64,000 nucleotides of DNA from Cloeon dipterum (Eukaryota > Arthropoda > Insecta > Ephemeroptera > Baetidae). The stretch is taken from assembly GCF_949628265.1 (NCBI RefSeq), contig NC_088786.1:24573681-24637680 (forward strand). The letters run 5' to 3'. Both the position numbers and the translations under genes were made by a program. This document shows, piece by piece, positions 25,610 through 41,437 of this stretch (the first letter of the stretch is position 1; every line of letters starts with the position of its first letter). The notes beneath the pieces were generated by a model. It saw only the letters and a list, made by a program, of their open reading frames with translations, was not told the DNA's origin and ran no database searches.

Positions 25610-28600
25610 CACCGGCTGGCTGGGAAAGACGGTGACATCGATACGCGCACGCTCGACTTTTCAGCCGATTTCACGCCGCCTCCGCGCATTGTGGAAAGTG
25701 ATCCCTGATTTGCATGCGCTGCGCATAAATTGACCCAGGCTTTGATTCGGTTTTATCAAGCGGATACATCAAGTGGAATAGATTTTCCGTGATTTTTTAT
25801 GAAAGTTTTGGGTTAATGTGTCAGCCAAATAAAAATCTATTCTTAGTATTGTTTATATTTCTAACAGTATTAATTATTGTTGCTTCGATTGGTACTTCTC
25901 ACGTCAAATCCTTCATGGCATTCACTCCCTCGCGCCTAGAAGGCTGGCTACATGCTAATAAGCTTACAATGAATAATGAAGGACAATTTATGCATACATT
26001 TCTGAAACTGAAAACGGGCGACAATTTTCTCACTTTTACTCCCCTTGACCAGAAGACAAGCTCCAACGAATCAAACCTTGTTCTCATTAGCGCCAGTAAT
26101 GAGTGATTATACAAGCACACGGCGCGCAAAAATCACAGAGTGACGAGCGAACGAGTTCCCTCGTGCGATGTCAATCAGTGGCAAAGTCGTTTTCAATTAC
26201 GTAAAGGCGCTTCCATCTGATTTATAGGCTCGCCATAACAACGATTTATCTTGCGCTGGAACGAGCGTGTGTGTGCTCGTGCTGCGGCGCGGCACGCGGT
26301 TCAATAACAAAGGCGCAGTTTTTTTATTTCACTGAATAATACCAAAAATCAGCGGCAATAATCCTGATGCCTTATGGGATCAAATACATTTAAAACAAGT
26401 TTGTCAACTCAATCTGGCCACACGCGCTCACAAAAATCAGGCGCATACTCTACGGCTATTATTTTAAAACATGTGCGCGAGTAAAGAGCGAGAATAGTAT
26501 TTACGTACTCGCTAGCATTTTACCGCATTTATCATTGTTAGTGCCAAGGTCGTCCGAGAGGCGAGCAACGAGCAATAATATAATAGTAGTAATGAAGCCG
26601 ACGACGCCAGATCAAAACAAAGTGCAGAACAAAGCGCCACCATATGTGCAGCGATTTCGCTTTTCTCTATGGCAGATGTACTACGTGCCGTGCGCTCTGT
26701 TTTCGCACAAACTTTTGCGCTCCTACGTGTTTAGATCGCTCCGTTTAAGTTTTGCACATCAATCTTTAGTCGAAGTAAATTTTACAGGCGTTAACTTCCA
26801 AGACGGCTGGTTGAACGAACAGCCTCATGCGCTTGAGTGATATTAACGTTATTATGAGTTCTGCCTGCAGCCTGTGGCTCACTACTAGACGTTAAATCGT
26901 GTCTTGGTCTTGGTTTCGGCTGGATGACAAGGTTGCGGCTGGCGTATATTGTGCACGTCTTCAGCGGACAGCTATATTTTCCACAAAGATAGTCAAGAAG
27001 CTATGGTAACTAATTACATTTAATGCCGAGGTACATTTTAATTATGGGGGATTGCTACACCAAAATAAAAAAATTAATCTCGTGTTATTGATTGGAAAGA
27101 GACAGTATTCGAGATCCTCGACACGCGTTAACAATTGTGGTGGTGACCAAATTTTCAATATTCCTTGCACTTAAGCACTTATGCTCTGTTTACGTAACAC
27201 AAGTCAGATTATGTTGATTCCATAAGAAATAAAAAATTAAAAAGCGCAGCGCAATAGGCGAACGACAATTATCACAGATCAATTTTAGCACGGTTTCACT
27301 GTTAATATCTAGGGAGTCATATTTCACATGCCATACACATTACAATATTATGGTACTATTAACAAAACTCTCCGAAAAATTAACATTTACGATCAAAATT
27401 GCTTTCTATTTTTGATAGTAAAAAAGAGCAGCTTAAGATAAAAAATTATGATATACTGATTTAAAATAAATGATAAACAGGATAAGCATGACAAGAACGA
27501 CATGGACTGACATTGGGTTTCTTCATTAATTGTACTTTTTTCTAATGCTCGTTGGGGTTGCACCACTTATGTCGTTATTACAGGACTGAATTAGCAATTA
27601 TAGAGAAGCAAACAATTAGCGCAAGCCCAGCAACGCAAATAAGGCGAATTTGCTCTAGAAAGGAAAGGAATTGCGAAAAGCTTCTCGAGCATTGATCGCA
27701 ATTAGCATGTTGGCTGCACAAACAGCGAGCGCGCGCCCTTTGCAACCCTCTTTCTCAACCCCATACGCTTTAAGCGGGAGCGCTGGTGAAACGAAGCACT
27801 TTTAGCATACATGCACTCTCGGAAGACGCCCAGCGACGGCGGTTAAATCTGCATCAGCAGCATTAATTTTCTACTCTTTTTCTCCCGGCCCGCTGACACA
27901 ATTGCTCCTCACTCAGTCAGTCAGTCAGATGCAATCGCGCGGGGGCTGGTTGGCAGCGCGGCGCGCGTTTTTCCTATTTTTCGCCACATGCAGGCAGCCC
28001 GAGCGCACAAATAGCGCGCGCGGCGCGGCCCGATAAGGATCAATAAGTCAGGGCAAGCACGCGTCAGGCGCCAAAATAAATCGCGATTATCCCCAGGGTT
28101 ATCCGGTCAATAAAACATCACGTGTCCATGCAATATGGATGAAGAAGAATGGCCGCATGCGTTAAAACAGCTTCGGTGTCAACAAACGCGGCTGGCAAGA
28201 AAACCCGACGGACTAAACAGCCTGTTAGCCGCGGGCATCAGCGCGGCGGCGGCAGTGGCTACGACGACCTCCGCGTTTGAATGGTGCCAGGTCTAAATAT
28301 GATTCACCCCCACTCGGATGATTCACGCGAACGCAGCGCGCGGCAAACGAGATGAGTGCGCCTAGTGAATGTGTGAAATGAGACGGTCAAAATAGCCGTG
28401 CGCACCAAGTTGCGAAAAATGTAAAAGGTAAAGAAAACAAGCGTGCCACTGAGATCTCCGCGGGAGAACATTTCGCGCACACGCTGGAAACTAAAAGACG
28501 GAAAAGATTTCGACGAAAGGAAGGAAAACGTTTTTCGCTCTCACTAAATGTTACTTCATTCGTTTGAGCAAGCCTAGTTTAACATGAAAAGGGAAAGATC

Positions 28601-31199
28601 AACAATTCTGGTAAAGGAAATACAAAATTTTTGACATCGTTCTAACTTCATTGTTGCGGGATTATTATTTCATTTTAATCTTCACTTGAATAAGCGTAGT
28701 AATCATGAAACTAAGCTTTCTTTGACTTTCGTTATCACAACATTTTCCGTTTCATTTCTTCCAAACAAGCAAAAAGCGAAACAATTCCACTGCTCATCTC
28801 GCGATAGAGCCAGACTAAAATTTTAAAAGGGTCGACTCATCTAAATGTTTCGCTGGGCCAACTCTTTTCATTTAAATCCAATTTGCCAGCGCAGGCCTTG
28901 GTCCGTTTGATGTCTTGATTAGGCCACTTCAAAAGGGAGACAAATCCTCGCGTATTTGCTCAAAACCTCTGGCGCCGCGCGCGCTGCAATTGAGCGAGAG
29001 CAAAGCTTGGTGCTCTCCTGCTCTCCGCTCACGAGAGAGATTGATAATCTGTGTGTGCGAGTGAGCCGCTCGCTTTTGCTGTCGGCTCACTCGCTTGAGC
29101 GGCGCCGCTCACGGAATTCGAGGCAGGCGAGATGATGATAATTTAATTCGAGCAACAAGACGCGACAAACACACAACAACGCTCACTTGCCAGTTTCGCC
29201 CAATCAGACGAAAAACAAGGCCGCAATAATGAGCTTTTGCGGAAGGAACGATCAATTGTTTTGCTTGAATTAGACAAAAATGTTAACTCAGGCTGCACCA
29301 AACCACACCAAAGGCTTGCCTCATGAATTTTCAAATCAAGAACGATTTCAATGTTGGAACAGTCTGGGTCAGGATTAATTATACTAATTTAATTGCAGTC
29401 AATAACTCTTAATGGGGTTGAGCAGTGCGATTTCATAAATTTTATCGTGTTTATCAAATTGATTATAATAAAATTAAAATCCAATGAAATCCCTAACACT
29501 TGAACAACCATAACCGTGAGCTAAATTTGAGCAAAGAAAAGAAGCGTTAAAGAAAAGGCAATTTGTAACCATCAATTGTATCTGTCAGCTCCTTTATACG
29601 TTATTTTGCACCATGGCCAGGATCGTAAATGAATGACCTGATAATAAAGGCGACCTTTCCTCCTCAAAATAGACAAAGCAAAGCAGGGGGCAGAAATCTT
29701 TCTGGCATCATGGGGTGCGCATTTTGAGCACTGTGCGCCTGAAAGTATTTCCCCTTAACCTTTAGAAATCTTTTGTAGCGTGGAGAATTGGGGAGAGAAA
29801 CCATAAAAACTATTTTATGCGCTTCCATTTCTAAGGCCAATGGTCTTCACAGGAAAAGACAAAAAAGCTTCTAACACGTAACACGTGTTTTTTTTAAATT
29901 TGAAAACATGCTCGAATATTTAATAATGAGCCCATGTTTTTAATCGGTTAATAATTTTCAGAAATTGCAAGCCAAATTTCCAAATTGATTCATCTTTTAA
30001 TAGCGTGCAGTGTACAAACGAAAATTATTGCAAAGAGTTTGTTTGAAAAGCAAAATGAGCTTTCGCTCATCAGCCGACCAAAATCTTCGCTCTTTCTCGC
30101 AGAATCGTTTTTTAATGGGAGTTGTAAACAACCGCTTTAATAAATTAGTCCGCCAGCCAAGTGCGCGGAGTGTGAGGCTGGTCGTTGCGAAATTTTGCCG
30201 TTCAGCGCGACAAACAAAATAATGCTTTGCTTCCTTCGACTAGTGCACGTGCCTCAACAAGGGAAATGCTTCTTCCGAAACGAATTCGAGTGAGTATGTA
30301 ATATTCAATCACGAAGCTTGCTCAAAATAAAGTTATATCGGATAAGCTGGAGATCAAACAGCCGCTGAATACCAATTCCGAGCACCATATTTGAAGAGGC
30401 GAGTTCCGCTAATCGATTAAAAGTGCAGTCGCCGTTTCGCTCGGCACGTTCACAATAAATTATTCCCCGCCTCTGCCACTCGCTTCGCGTCCATCCACTT
30501 GCACCGTTGCAATAATTGACGTCGTCTTTATGCAAATAAAGCGTAACCAGCCGTACTCACGTAACACAGCCTAAAATCGCACAGTTCAACAAATAATGCG
30601 GAAAAATTGTCTCAAAATTAAGTAACAAGCTAAAAAATGATAGATTTCAATGGGGACAATGAGGAACAAAGTTTCTTTAGTAATAAATTTTCAGCTAACA
30701 ACATCGTAACAATTTTTTAAGCATGTATGTAATCAGAAATTGAGTCATTCTTATCTTCGTCACGAAACTTATAACTTTATTATCATTTCTAATGATTTTG
30801 AGATTACTAACCCTTAGTAAGTGTATGAAATTTTTAAAATAATTCTTTGGTAAGACGGAAAGGTAAATAAAACGATTCGACTGTAAGGCACTCTTTGGGG
30901 AGAAATAACGCAACATTCTGTTCGACCGACGCCATCAATCTCGCGAAAGCCGTCTTTTTACCTTTGGAAAGTGACGATTAGTCGTCGGTGTTTTAAAGGA
31001 ATCACAGAATATAAAACTTTATCCATGTTTATTAGCTAATTTCAGGGAAAACTGAACATCTGCAAAGTGAAAAAACCTCGAGATCGTCGACGCAATTGAC
31101 TTGGTTGTTATAATATTATATTATCGGATGGTACGAGCATGATACGATTGAACCTAACACACGTTTCAGTGGAGAGCTGCGGAGCTCCGTTTCGGCGGA

Positions 31200-31960
31200 T
31201 TGGGATTAATTGTGGGCAATTAGGCTAGACACTCACCGTTTTAGTGAATCTCGGATGCACTTGTCTAGGCAGCAGTCAGGGAGAGTAGGTCAGGAGGCGC
31301 CATTACACGCAGCTAAGTACGTCTTGCTCACGCTGTGTGGGTCCGATTCGCCAAAAATCGACGCACTCGGAACCCAAAGTCTTGCCGAAGGCCGAATGGC
31401 GGGCCCGGCAGGCTCAAGATTTGCACGCGCGGCGGCAGGAAGCGGCGGAAACTGTCCAGAGTATTGCACAACGGAGCAGCTTGCCCGCCGACCCGTCACA
31501 CGAAACAGCTCGCACTGCGTCGCCGAGCGGCCAAATTTGACGCAAATTCGGCCAGTCGGATGCGGCTCGATTCGGCCGATCAGGTGCACTGCGATTCGAT
31601 GCCCGGAGTCAATTAATTACTGCACTTTGCACGTCATTTTCGCACGGAACCGAGAGAGACGTACTGCGGCTTCTACGGTTTCACTCCAACTGGACGAAGG
31701 TGGGGGAAGTGGGCTGCTGGCGGCGAGCGCTGCGGCCATCGTGCGCGAATCGTCAGCACCGGCGCCAACGCCATCTGATCGTACCTTGTTGACGGCAGCG
31801 TGCTACGCGGGTGCTGGTAGATGCGTGTTCTCCGATCCACCGAGCCGTCTCTTCCCACTGCTCTCGCCGAGGGAGGCGCTGGGCGGATAGCGGGCGCGGG
31901 TGGACGGGGAAAAATTTCGGGAGGCACACACATGCAGCCGCAGCAACTGGCAGGCAAGAG
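31200..31960 (-). promoter_or_regulatory. GC-rich island with a strong minus-strand donor; candidate promoter and first exon of the BCOR-like gene
   Basis: This island stands out from AT-rich DNA on both sides. On the minus strand an exon end at 31237 would be followed by GTGAGT, a near-perfect donor, which could splice to the acceptor at 11347 through a ~19.9 kb intron. The link is inference. A 226-codon open frame on the opposite strand (31210-31890) has low-complexity GC-driven composition and no recognised domain. Confidence 0.3.
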
Positions 31961-34606
31961 TTAAAAGGACAGCAGGCGGCGGGGGTTTGTTGATCTTGGG
32001 CGCGCATGTGTGGGAATTTTAATTGAATCGCTTATGTACTCGTCGGAATGGAAACAATTAAACCAGCAGTTTATTATTAACCACAAAAATCGATCAGGTT
32101 TAGATTCCTTCAAAGTTATTAATAACCTATTACCTATAATGTAGCAAAAGCAAAAATTTAATTTAATACTCACATAAAAATCAATTTTAATACATATTGA
32201 CGAATTTTACATGTTTTGTACAGATAAAAATTATATTTAGATAAAAGCTCTACGATGATTATCATATAAAATTAAAAGTGAGAAATTTATTTATTTGTTT
32301 ATATATTTAAAAAAATTATAATTCAAAGTCTTCGCCACTCGGAAATTTATTCAGAACGGTTAGAATAGTGAAAATTATAATTTCCGCGCAGAGTATAGAG
32401 CCATTCGTTAAAGTTAAATTAAAAACAACCTCTGCGTGTTTATGTAGTTCTTTATTTTTCTGTTTTGAAGAATTGTTACTCAAGGTTTAGTGGGAACTAA
32501 TAAATTACGAAATAGGCAAAATAGCTCTATCCTACGTGACATTAACTATAATAAATAAACTGACGATCGGTGAAAATTGTTGATTCCGCACACTCCCCAG
32601 AACCTATTTTACAAAATATCTTATTGAATGTTTTCATAAAAATCCCAGCATTGCGTGTCCTTCTATTTTTTCAAAGTACATTACAAAATCGTTTTTCAGG
32701 TGTATGTAGTGTTTCTTTTTGTTATAAAGGGAAAATAGAGACGAATAAACTCGTACTTTATATTTTCAATGAAGTGGTGGTTGTTGGGCAATAGAATTCG
32801 TCCTGGTCCCGGTAAAATTGCGCAACTTTCAACAACCAAACGCGAATTACCTTGTTGCAAGAAAAAGTCAACAATCAACTAGACAATGAAAATGTGGGTG
32901 TTTGTTGAACGTTGCGCAATTTTAGCAGGACGAATTCTACTATCCCTTTATCAGTTGGCCGTTTTCTTTGTTATGAACGTTATGAAGGAATCGCAGGTTG
33001 CAATCCCCGCCGTGAAGAAACTTTCGAAACTTTTGTTGCAGTTTTAAAAGCTTTTTTTGTGTTCATTTATGCTGAGAATTTTAGGAATTATGTTATATTG
33101 AAACCTTGAACTCGCTGTCAATATTTTTTTTAACTTCTTAGCAACGTTTTTATTTTGCAATGCATTATCAACTCAAAAGCAACCGTGGGCATGAAAACTT
33201 TCGATAAGAACTTAGAACTTCTCTTGATAAATGAATGCAACCATGAACATTTGCTTAAAAATTTAATACAATATTAGGTGAATATTTTCCATATTTTCAT
33301 TTTGATTTTTAAATACAATAAAATATTTTTTCTTAAATAACTAGTAGTTAACGAAAACATGCGTTCAAATGAGATTGAAAACTTCGATTTTAAATAACCA
33401 TAATTTGGTGCTTAAATTCTTATCAAATGCACAATTATCGAAAAAAATTCGGTGCATATGCTCCTAAATTTTTGATAGTGACAAAACTGCACTAAATTCA
33501 AATTCTACCAGTTTTTAAGCCCGCTTTATAATCAAGACTTGCTTGGAGATAACTGTCGAGAGAATTTGGGTCAGCAGAGATGAAAGTCGAATAGCGCAAT
33601 TTTCGTTTCACTGCCAAAGAGTGTAGCAGCGGCATCGCGCGCGCTTGGCCTTGAAAGCCGTAATATTGGCAAAGGCCCGTCAATTTACGCTTTTGTCCCA
33701 CCTGTGAATTGAGGCTATGTTCTATCTCACAAGAAAATACTGGATTGGATTTTTGTGCATTGAAAATTTAAAAATATATCATAGTACGTATTTATTTAAA
33801 CGTTTTTTTTTAATTGGAACTTACATCTTGCATAAATTTTAAAAAGCGTCGTAGAATTAGATATTGCATATTATGTTGTGTATGACTCAAAGAAATAATT
33901 CATTTTTGTGGAGACTACTTGTAGACCATAAAGAATCAATTTTATAAGCATATGTAAGTCCGTTTAGGTCCTGCTAGTTCTGTCCGCATTTTCTTGATAT
34001 TTATTATTACAATACTTTTCCATTGCTTGAGTAATACAAAATTGCTAACATCCCTTTATGTCACTTTAGACAGACTTAATTTTCTTTGGCAAAAATTAAC
34101 TATATCAGTGATTAGCATCACACAAAATTCTAATGAAAGCAGAGTGAACAAAATTTAATTAAACAGAGAAAACCAGGAAACCCGTTGGTAACTATCTATT
34201 TGCTGGGGATTATTGACTCAAAAGCTTGATATTATCTAGCCAAGAGATAAATTCCGTGAAGCACAATTTGCATATAAAATATCAGCTCTGCCACTCAAGT
34301 CACTGCTAGGACAATCAATGCATCTGATAGGTTCCAACAGAAAATAAATAAAGAGCTATTATGTTTTATGGTAATGATGAGCAAAATTTGGAAAACGAGA
34401 AACTTTTCCTAGATTTTAAAGGTAAACCCATCATACACTTCGAAACTGACCCAATGCTGTGCTAAAAAACTTGTAAAATTGCTAAAACAGAATTTATTGA
34501 ACCTTTTTCATGAAAGAGGGTAGTTACTGATCTTTTAAAATAGACACATATAAAGATTACAGTAAAAGTTCCTTTATTATTACAATTTTTGAAACAAAGA
34601 AGGATT
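31961..34606. other. AT-rich intergenic region downstream of NKAP
   Basis: No gene seen. Its right end should contain the NKAP 3' untranslated region (TTTATT at about 34573 is a reverse-strand AATAAA). A small foldback element lies at 32791-32943. Confidence 0.55.
32791..32943. mobile_element. short foldback/MITE-like element
   Basis: The left arm (32791-32835) and right arm (32902-32943) are inverted copies sharing AATTCGTCCTG and AAAATTGCGCAAC blocks, separated by ~65 bp. There is no coding capacity. Related arms occur in a robo intron at 59271-59406, which supports a dispersed element rather than a one-off hairpin. Confidence 0.65.
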
Positions 34607-36741
<2,135 letters not shown>

Positions 36742-37872
36742 CGCTATTTAAGAATTAAAAATGATAAAGAATAAAATGCAAGGTCTAAATTATTAAAAAG
36801 TCTAACCTACAGCCTTTGAAATTTCAGCTAGACAAACAAGTCAAACTTCAAAATACTGGTAAACAAACCGGAACCGTGTTTTCTTTAAGGTATTTTTGCT
36901 GTCAGAGCTATAGCAGTGCCAGTGCCGGCCAGAGCAAATTGTACATTCGTTAAAGAGCCGCTAGAGGGCAAAACGATGCGGCCCGGGTCGAATTCATATA
37001 TGACACGAAAAAATACAAAAAATTAAATGTTCTGCTCTTATTTGGTCATTAGTCAAATTATACACTTAGCAAAACACTTAAAACAACCTGACTGATTTCC
37101 TATCGAAATAAATTTTTATATATCAATTACATAAATGTTGTAAAAAAGGTCTCAAGAGTTAACGCAGATACATAGTGCCTCTTTTACTACATATAAATAA
37201 TATATTATTAAAGAAAGAGGAATTTTGAAGAAAAATTATACTGCAATTACATATTTATTATAATCTTTTACCTTTTTTGCAATTTAGGTCAAATTTTCAT
37301 AAAAAGAGATGAGACGAGTCGGATGAGTCAAATAAAAAAATTACATTCCTAAATATTTAACAATAATAAAACGGTTTAACATTTGTACGGTGCAAATAAC
37401 TTTAGTAAGCATTCACAATTCAAAAATTAGTATTGTAATGAAATTTGAATTCTGAGACTCGCTGCATTACATATTGCTTTAATAGGAAAAGTCCGGGGCA
37501 AGATAAAATTTAAAAAATGTCTTATTTCTCTGCCACAATAATGAAGTTATTTAGTTAATATTATTTAAACCAATGATTTTATCTTTTCATCGCAGCCCAA
37601 CAGGCACAATATTCAGCACACTGTATAATGGTCTTTCACATTGCAGAATTTTGGTGGGGGAAATTCTACTTCCTGTAAAATTATGGTCACATAAAATAAA
37701 ATTACATATAATATTGATGTGGGAGGGTAAAATTTCTCGTTTTTGAGGCAGATTCACGTTAATTACATTTGGCGTGCGCACGCTCCAGGAAGAGAGGACA
37801 CGCTCCACTGGCTTTTAAATTCTCTTAACTATAAGCAGAAAATAATATATATTATAGATTGCGCCACGTATC
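36742..37872. other. intergenic between NKAP and lectin gene A (divergent promoters)
   Basis: NKAP (minus) and lectin gene A (plus) are transcribed away from each other, so both promoters lie here. A GC-richer patch at about 36.9-37.0 kb is nearest NKAP. The rest is AT-rich with no recognised gene. Confidence 0.55.
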
Positions 37873-40800
37873 ATGAAATTGCAGCGCAATAACACATTTT
37901 TTTCTGTCATTTTCTTGGTTACAATTTTGGTTACAATTTCTAGAAATTGGTCTCAATTGAATACTAATTATAGCTGAAATTGCAGGTTTACAGTGATGCT
38001 TCCCCCAAAACAATCAAAGTAAAAAATGGGCTCGGAAAATTACCTAATTTTAAGGTTCAGAAGATCGTGATCATGAGAATTAAGCGTATTTATAATTCAA
38101 TTCTTTCGTTAATTTGGAAATCATTAAATTTTTATAGAAAGGAACTCAACTAGAATCCGGATCAAAAAATGCTGTGGACACTCCAAGTGTAGCGATAGCA
38201 CGACCGCACTACTCACAGATTCCCCTCTAAAAGTACATGTATAGTACATTTTGAGATTTAGTAATTGTTTTACACATTATCTACCTTTTTAGCCATCAGA
38301 AACGCAGATAGCACCGATATTAACTAAAATAACTACAGCAGAAAATATTGTCGAAAATCAGCCGTCAATATCAAATCCACAAACAGAGCAGACAAACACA
38401 ATGTCCGAAACTCCTGATCCTTTAACAACATCAGATTCGTTTTCAAATGACCTAATCCCGACGGCATCATCCTCAGTGTTTGAAAGAACAGTTACAACGC
38501 CCAAAGCTACCATATCAGAATTTACATCTAACAAGAGTCCTCTGTTGGATCCGACAAACCCAGGAGCAGCAACTGTAGATGTTCCATCGGTGACCAAAAC
38601 ACCAACAGATATTGGGAAAATTGCATCAGATGCTGCGACGTCAAGTGCACCGTTAATAACAACAGCATTGTCCACCAATGGTCTAACCATGGGTTCGTCT
38701 ACAATCGCAGCGGCACCGACCAACCCCGCAGCAACCACAATCGCCACCAAAGGAGCCACGGCCGCTGCTGGTACGACCACCACAGCAGCCGCAACCACCA
38801 CAGCAGCTGCAACCACCGCAGGTCCAACCACCTCTGCAGCAGTAGGAGCGCCCACGAAAACAGTCGCAGGGGCTACAACAACTACCGGAGCGGCCACCAC
38901 CACCGCTGGTGCGGCCACGAGCGCCGCGGGAGGTGCAACGACCGCTGACGGCGCGGCCACCACCACCGCTGGTGCGGCCACGAGCGCCGCGGGAGGTGCA
39001 ACGACTGCTGCCGGCGCGGCCACCACCACCGCTAATGCGGCCACGACAACAGCGATATTAACAACCACAGCCGCAAATAAACCTCTTTGCCCCCCTTACA
39101 ATTGTTCTTCTGCTGTGAGCAAATTAAAATGTCTTCAGAATGAAATTAGCGTGCAATTTATTAAATAGGGCTCTAGCCTTGGAGCGGATGGCAGAGTGAA
39201 AGGTTGCATGGCATCGTCAAAGAACAAATATATTAATAAACTTTAACTTTCCCCAAAAATAGACTCATCAGTTATTAATGGAACACTTAAAATATCTGGA
39301 GATCGACAGTACATGTTCAGCTCAATGGAAGTATATACAGGTTGCATGATTTTAATTTATTATGCTTTGAAAATTGTCTTTATCCAGAAAACTTGGACGG
39401 ATGCTGCCAGTGCTTGTTGTTCTCTGGGAATGAAATTGCTGAGTTTAGAAACAAAGGATGAATATGCAGCTATTTCAAAGATTGCAGACTGTATGGGAAA
39501 ATGTTTTAAGATATACGAAATATAATAATGCGAGCAACTTGTGTTTGTTACAACCAGTTAACAATGCATTAATCGGAGAATATTTCACATCTGGAAGCGA
39601 CCATAAAGTTGAAGGCTCGTTTGTATGGTGCTCATTGAATAATGTTTCAATCACAACTCCACTTTGGGGTGCTGGAGAGCCGAACGACTCAACGGGAACA
39701 GAAAATTGTGTTACCCTGACAGTTTCTGCGACTAACGCAACAATTGGTGACAGATCATGCACGACACCGATGAAATATATTTGCGAGGTTTTATACCGTA
39801 TTATCTTTGACGGAATGTTTAATTATATTAACCAATTATCAAAAGTTTCCGATCACGCCGAAAGCTGCCCTCTATTCTTGCCTAGCTGACGTGAGATGAA
39901 TTATATTTTATCAGGGGTGCCATAAATTGTCCTACTGTAAAGGATCCAAATAAGGACGAGCCCCACCTCTTGGCATTTTTCTTCCAATTTTGACGAAAAT
40001 TGGTGGAGGTGTTGCCCTAGTGGACCTATGACGCACCCTGAATTAATATTAAAAGTCGAAATGTTCAAAATTGACTATTTTTCAAGGGCTCAAATTTTTA
40101 CGATTTTTACAAAAGTCGACACAATCAGGCGTTTGTAACTCTCATTCTAGTTGAGATAAATTAAAAAATTGTAGACTAAAATTAAGTTCAAGACATGCTG
40201 AACACATTGCACACGTTTATGGCGTTGTAGGTCAAATGTCAAGGTCACAAAACTGTGCTGGAAAGTTGAAAAATCTCACCGTATATCGATTGATAAAAAA
40301 TTTGTTGAACTTTAAGTACACCATAATTCGCGTCATTTAACGTAGAAAAAATGGTGACTTTTCTCATTTTCAAAGTTGCAAATAAATGCGTGTGTTTTGG
40401 CTCTTCTGTGAGTAACGGCCGTAGCCAGGGTAGCCAGAAGTTTGACTGCATGTTTTAGAAAATTAATTATATAACAAATTGGCAAAAATTAAAGTAATAA
40501 AAGTTAAATTATTTGAAGCTAGATTTCTATTTTGTAGAATATACATATTTTTTATGAGTTTTAAGCACAACCTCCCAAGACATTGCAAACGGAGTTGGAC
40601 ACTCGGTAAAGGAAATTATCTATCTGTGCGCTGTGTGCGCCCATAGATATAGAGAACAGGACACTTTCTGAAGCCTCGTAGACCATCGTAGGGCACTTTC
40701 TGTAGAACACTTTGATGGCACCCATTTTAACATATACCCTAATAGCTTATTAAACTTTCATATTGTGTTCTTAGGCCAAGTTTTTAGGCGCTGACGGTCA

Positions 40801-41437
40801 AGTTAATGGTAATACATTTGGCTATGAACGTATTACTTTAAGTATTAACTTATAAAACATAACAATATTCCTAGTGGCTGCACCAAATCCTGACGGGAGC
40901 TTCCATACAATATGCAACAAGCTGTATTTTATTGGAAAAACAGCGGTAATTAAGGGAATAAATTTTAAAAATAAGATAACGGCAATTACGAATATCATTC
41001 TAGAAAAGTTGGGCTAACAGTGGCACTGAATGCTGCAAGAGGAAGATGATACTTGCTGCCATAGAGACAGACGCAGAACAAAAATGCATAACTACCTTCT
41101 TCAGTACTATAATTTACAAGTGCGGCTGTCATTTTAAATCCTTAATAATTATTTGATAGGCGGAACAGGTAAACAGCTGTACTCGGGAATCTTGTTGTGG
41201 AATGCAGGAACCGACCAAATACAGGAGGGAGTCTTCAATTGGTTCTATCCTGACACCAGTCTGGTGCCAGTCGTTGCTTCAAACGAGCTGCGGTGGGACG
41301 CACGTCAACCAGACAACTTTTTCGGCAAAGAGGACTGCATTCAATACATGGAGAAAGGCGGCTCTCCCCCGACAAATTTGGTCCTAAATGACGTAGATTG
41401 TTCAATCAGCTTGAGATACATTTGTGAAAAACCATAG
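37873..41437 (+). CDS. secreted mucin-C-type lectin, gene A (two CTLDs)
   Basis: Predicted secreted lectin of 678 aa. Exons: 37873-37929, 37986-38085, 38138-38232, 38293-39114, 39169-39202, 39263-39330, 39388-39490, 39558-39787, 39846-39890, 40775-40808, 40875-40945, 41004-41103, 41160-41437. Signal peptide 1-19; a RNSTRIRIKKCCGHSKC motif shared with B and C; mucin region 85-358, nearly all Thr/Ala/Ser/Pro with a 63-bp repeat; CTLD1 359-503 (ACCSLGMKLLSLET, EPN, ENC, YICE); linker; CTLD2 519-678 (ECCKRKM, QPDN, YICE) ending at a stop where gene C has a donor and continues. The donor of exon 1 (GTTACA) and the 45-nt linker exon are the weakest calls. A ~0.9 kb intron (39891-40774) holds a possible transposon. 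EPN and QPD predict mannose-type and galactose-type binding respectively. No membrane anchor is seen. Function is unknown; glycan recognition is inferred. Confidence 0.85.
38890..39055 (+). repeat. 63-bp coding minisatellite in the gene A mucin exon
   Basis: Units start at 38890, 38953 and 39016, exactly 63 bp apart and nearly identical, coding for a 21-residue Ala/Thr/Gly-rich repeat. The repeat is much richer in GCC/ACC codons than the rest of the gene. Confidence 0.9.
39914..40723. mobile_element. possible ~0.8 kb element with terminal inverted repeats in a gene A intron
   Basis: The left end (39914 onward) and the reverse complement of the right end (up to 40723) both begin GGGTGCCAT followed by similar ~12 bp ending in TCTAC or CCTAC. 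The intron is ~15 times longer than its neighbours, and the matching intron in gene C is only 50 bp. No coding sequence and no clear target duplication seen. Confidence 0.4.

Larger units (their letters stand above)
11347..31236. other. about 20 kb without a recognisable gene; probable 5' intron and regulatory landscape of the BCOR-like gene
   Basis: From the acceptor at 11347-11348 rightward I find no coding sequence with splice continuity or family resemblance. AT-rich tracts with many TAATTA-type homeodomain cores alternate with GC-rich islands near 13.2-13.9, 15.6-16.2, 17.5-18.1, 18.8-19.3, 20.4-21.0, 21.6-22.8, 25.0-25.7 and 27.7-28.3 kb. Open frames of 60-200 codons occur in these islands on both strands; they overlap each other, lack matching exons, and look like consequences of base composition. 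An intron of the BCOR-like gene, enhancers, or unannotated non-coding RNA are all possible. Confidence 0.5.

Noticed and set aside
25789-26106. 105-codon open frame with a hydrophobic segment resembling a small membrane protein
   Set aside because: No family resemblance, no flanking exons and no promoter elements; one hydrophobic run in AT-rich DNA is not enough.
31210-31890. 226-codon open frame on the plus strand
   Set aside because: It lies in a GC-rich island, has low-complexity Arg/Ala/Ser-rich composition, no domain and no splice context; long open frames are expected in such DNA.
38358-39068. 236-codon Val/Ala-rich open frame antisense to the gene A mucin exon
   Set aside because: It is the mirror of the Thr/Ala repeat codons (GGT/GTG/GCT on the other strand), not an independent gene. 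The frame opposite 48972-49184 is the same artefact.
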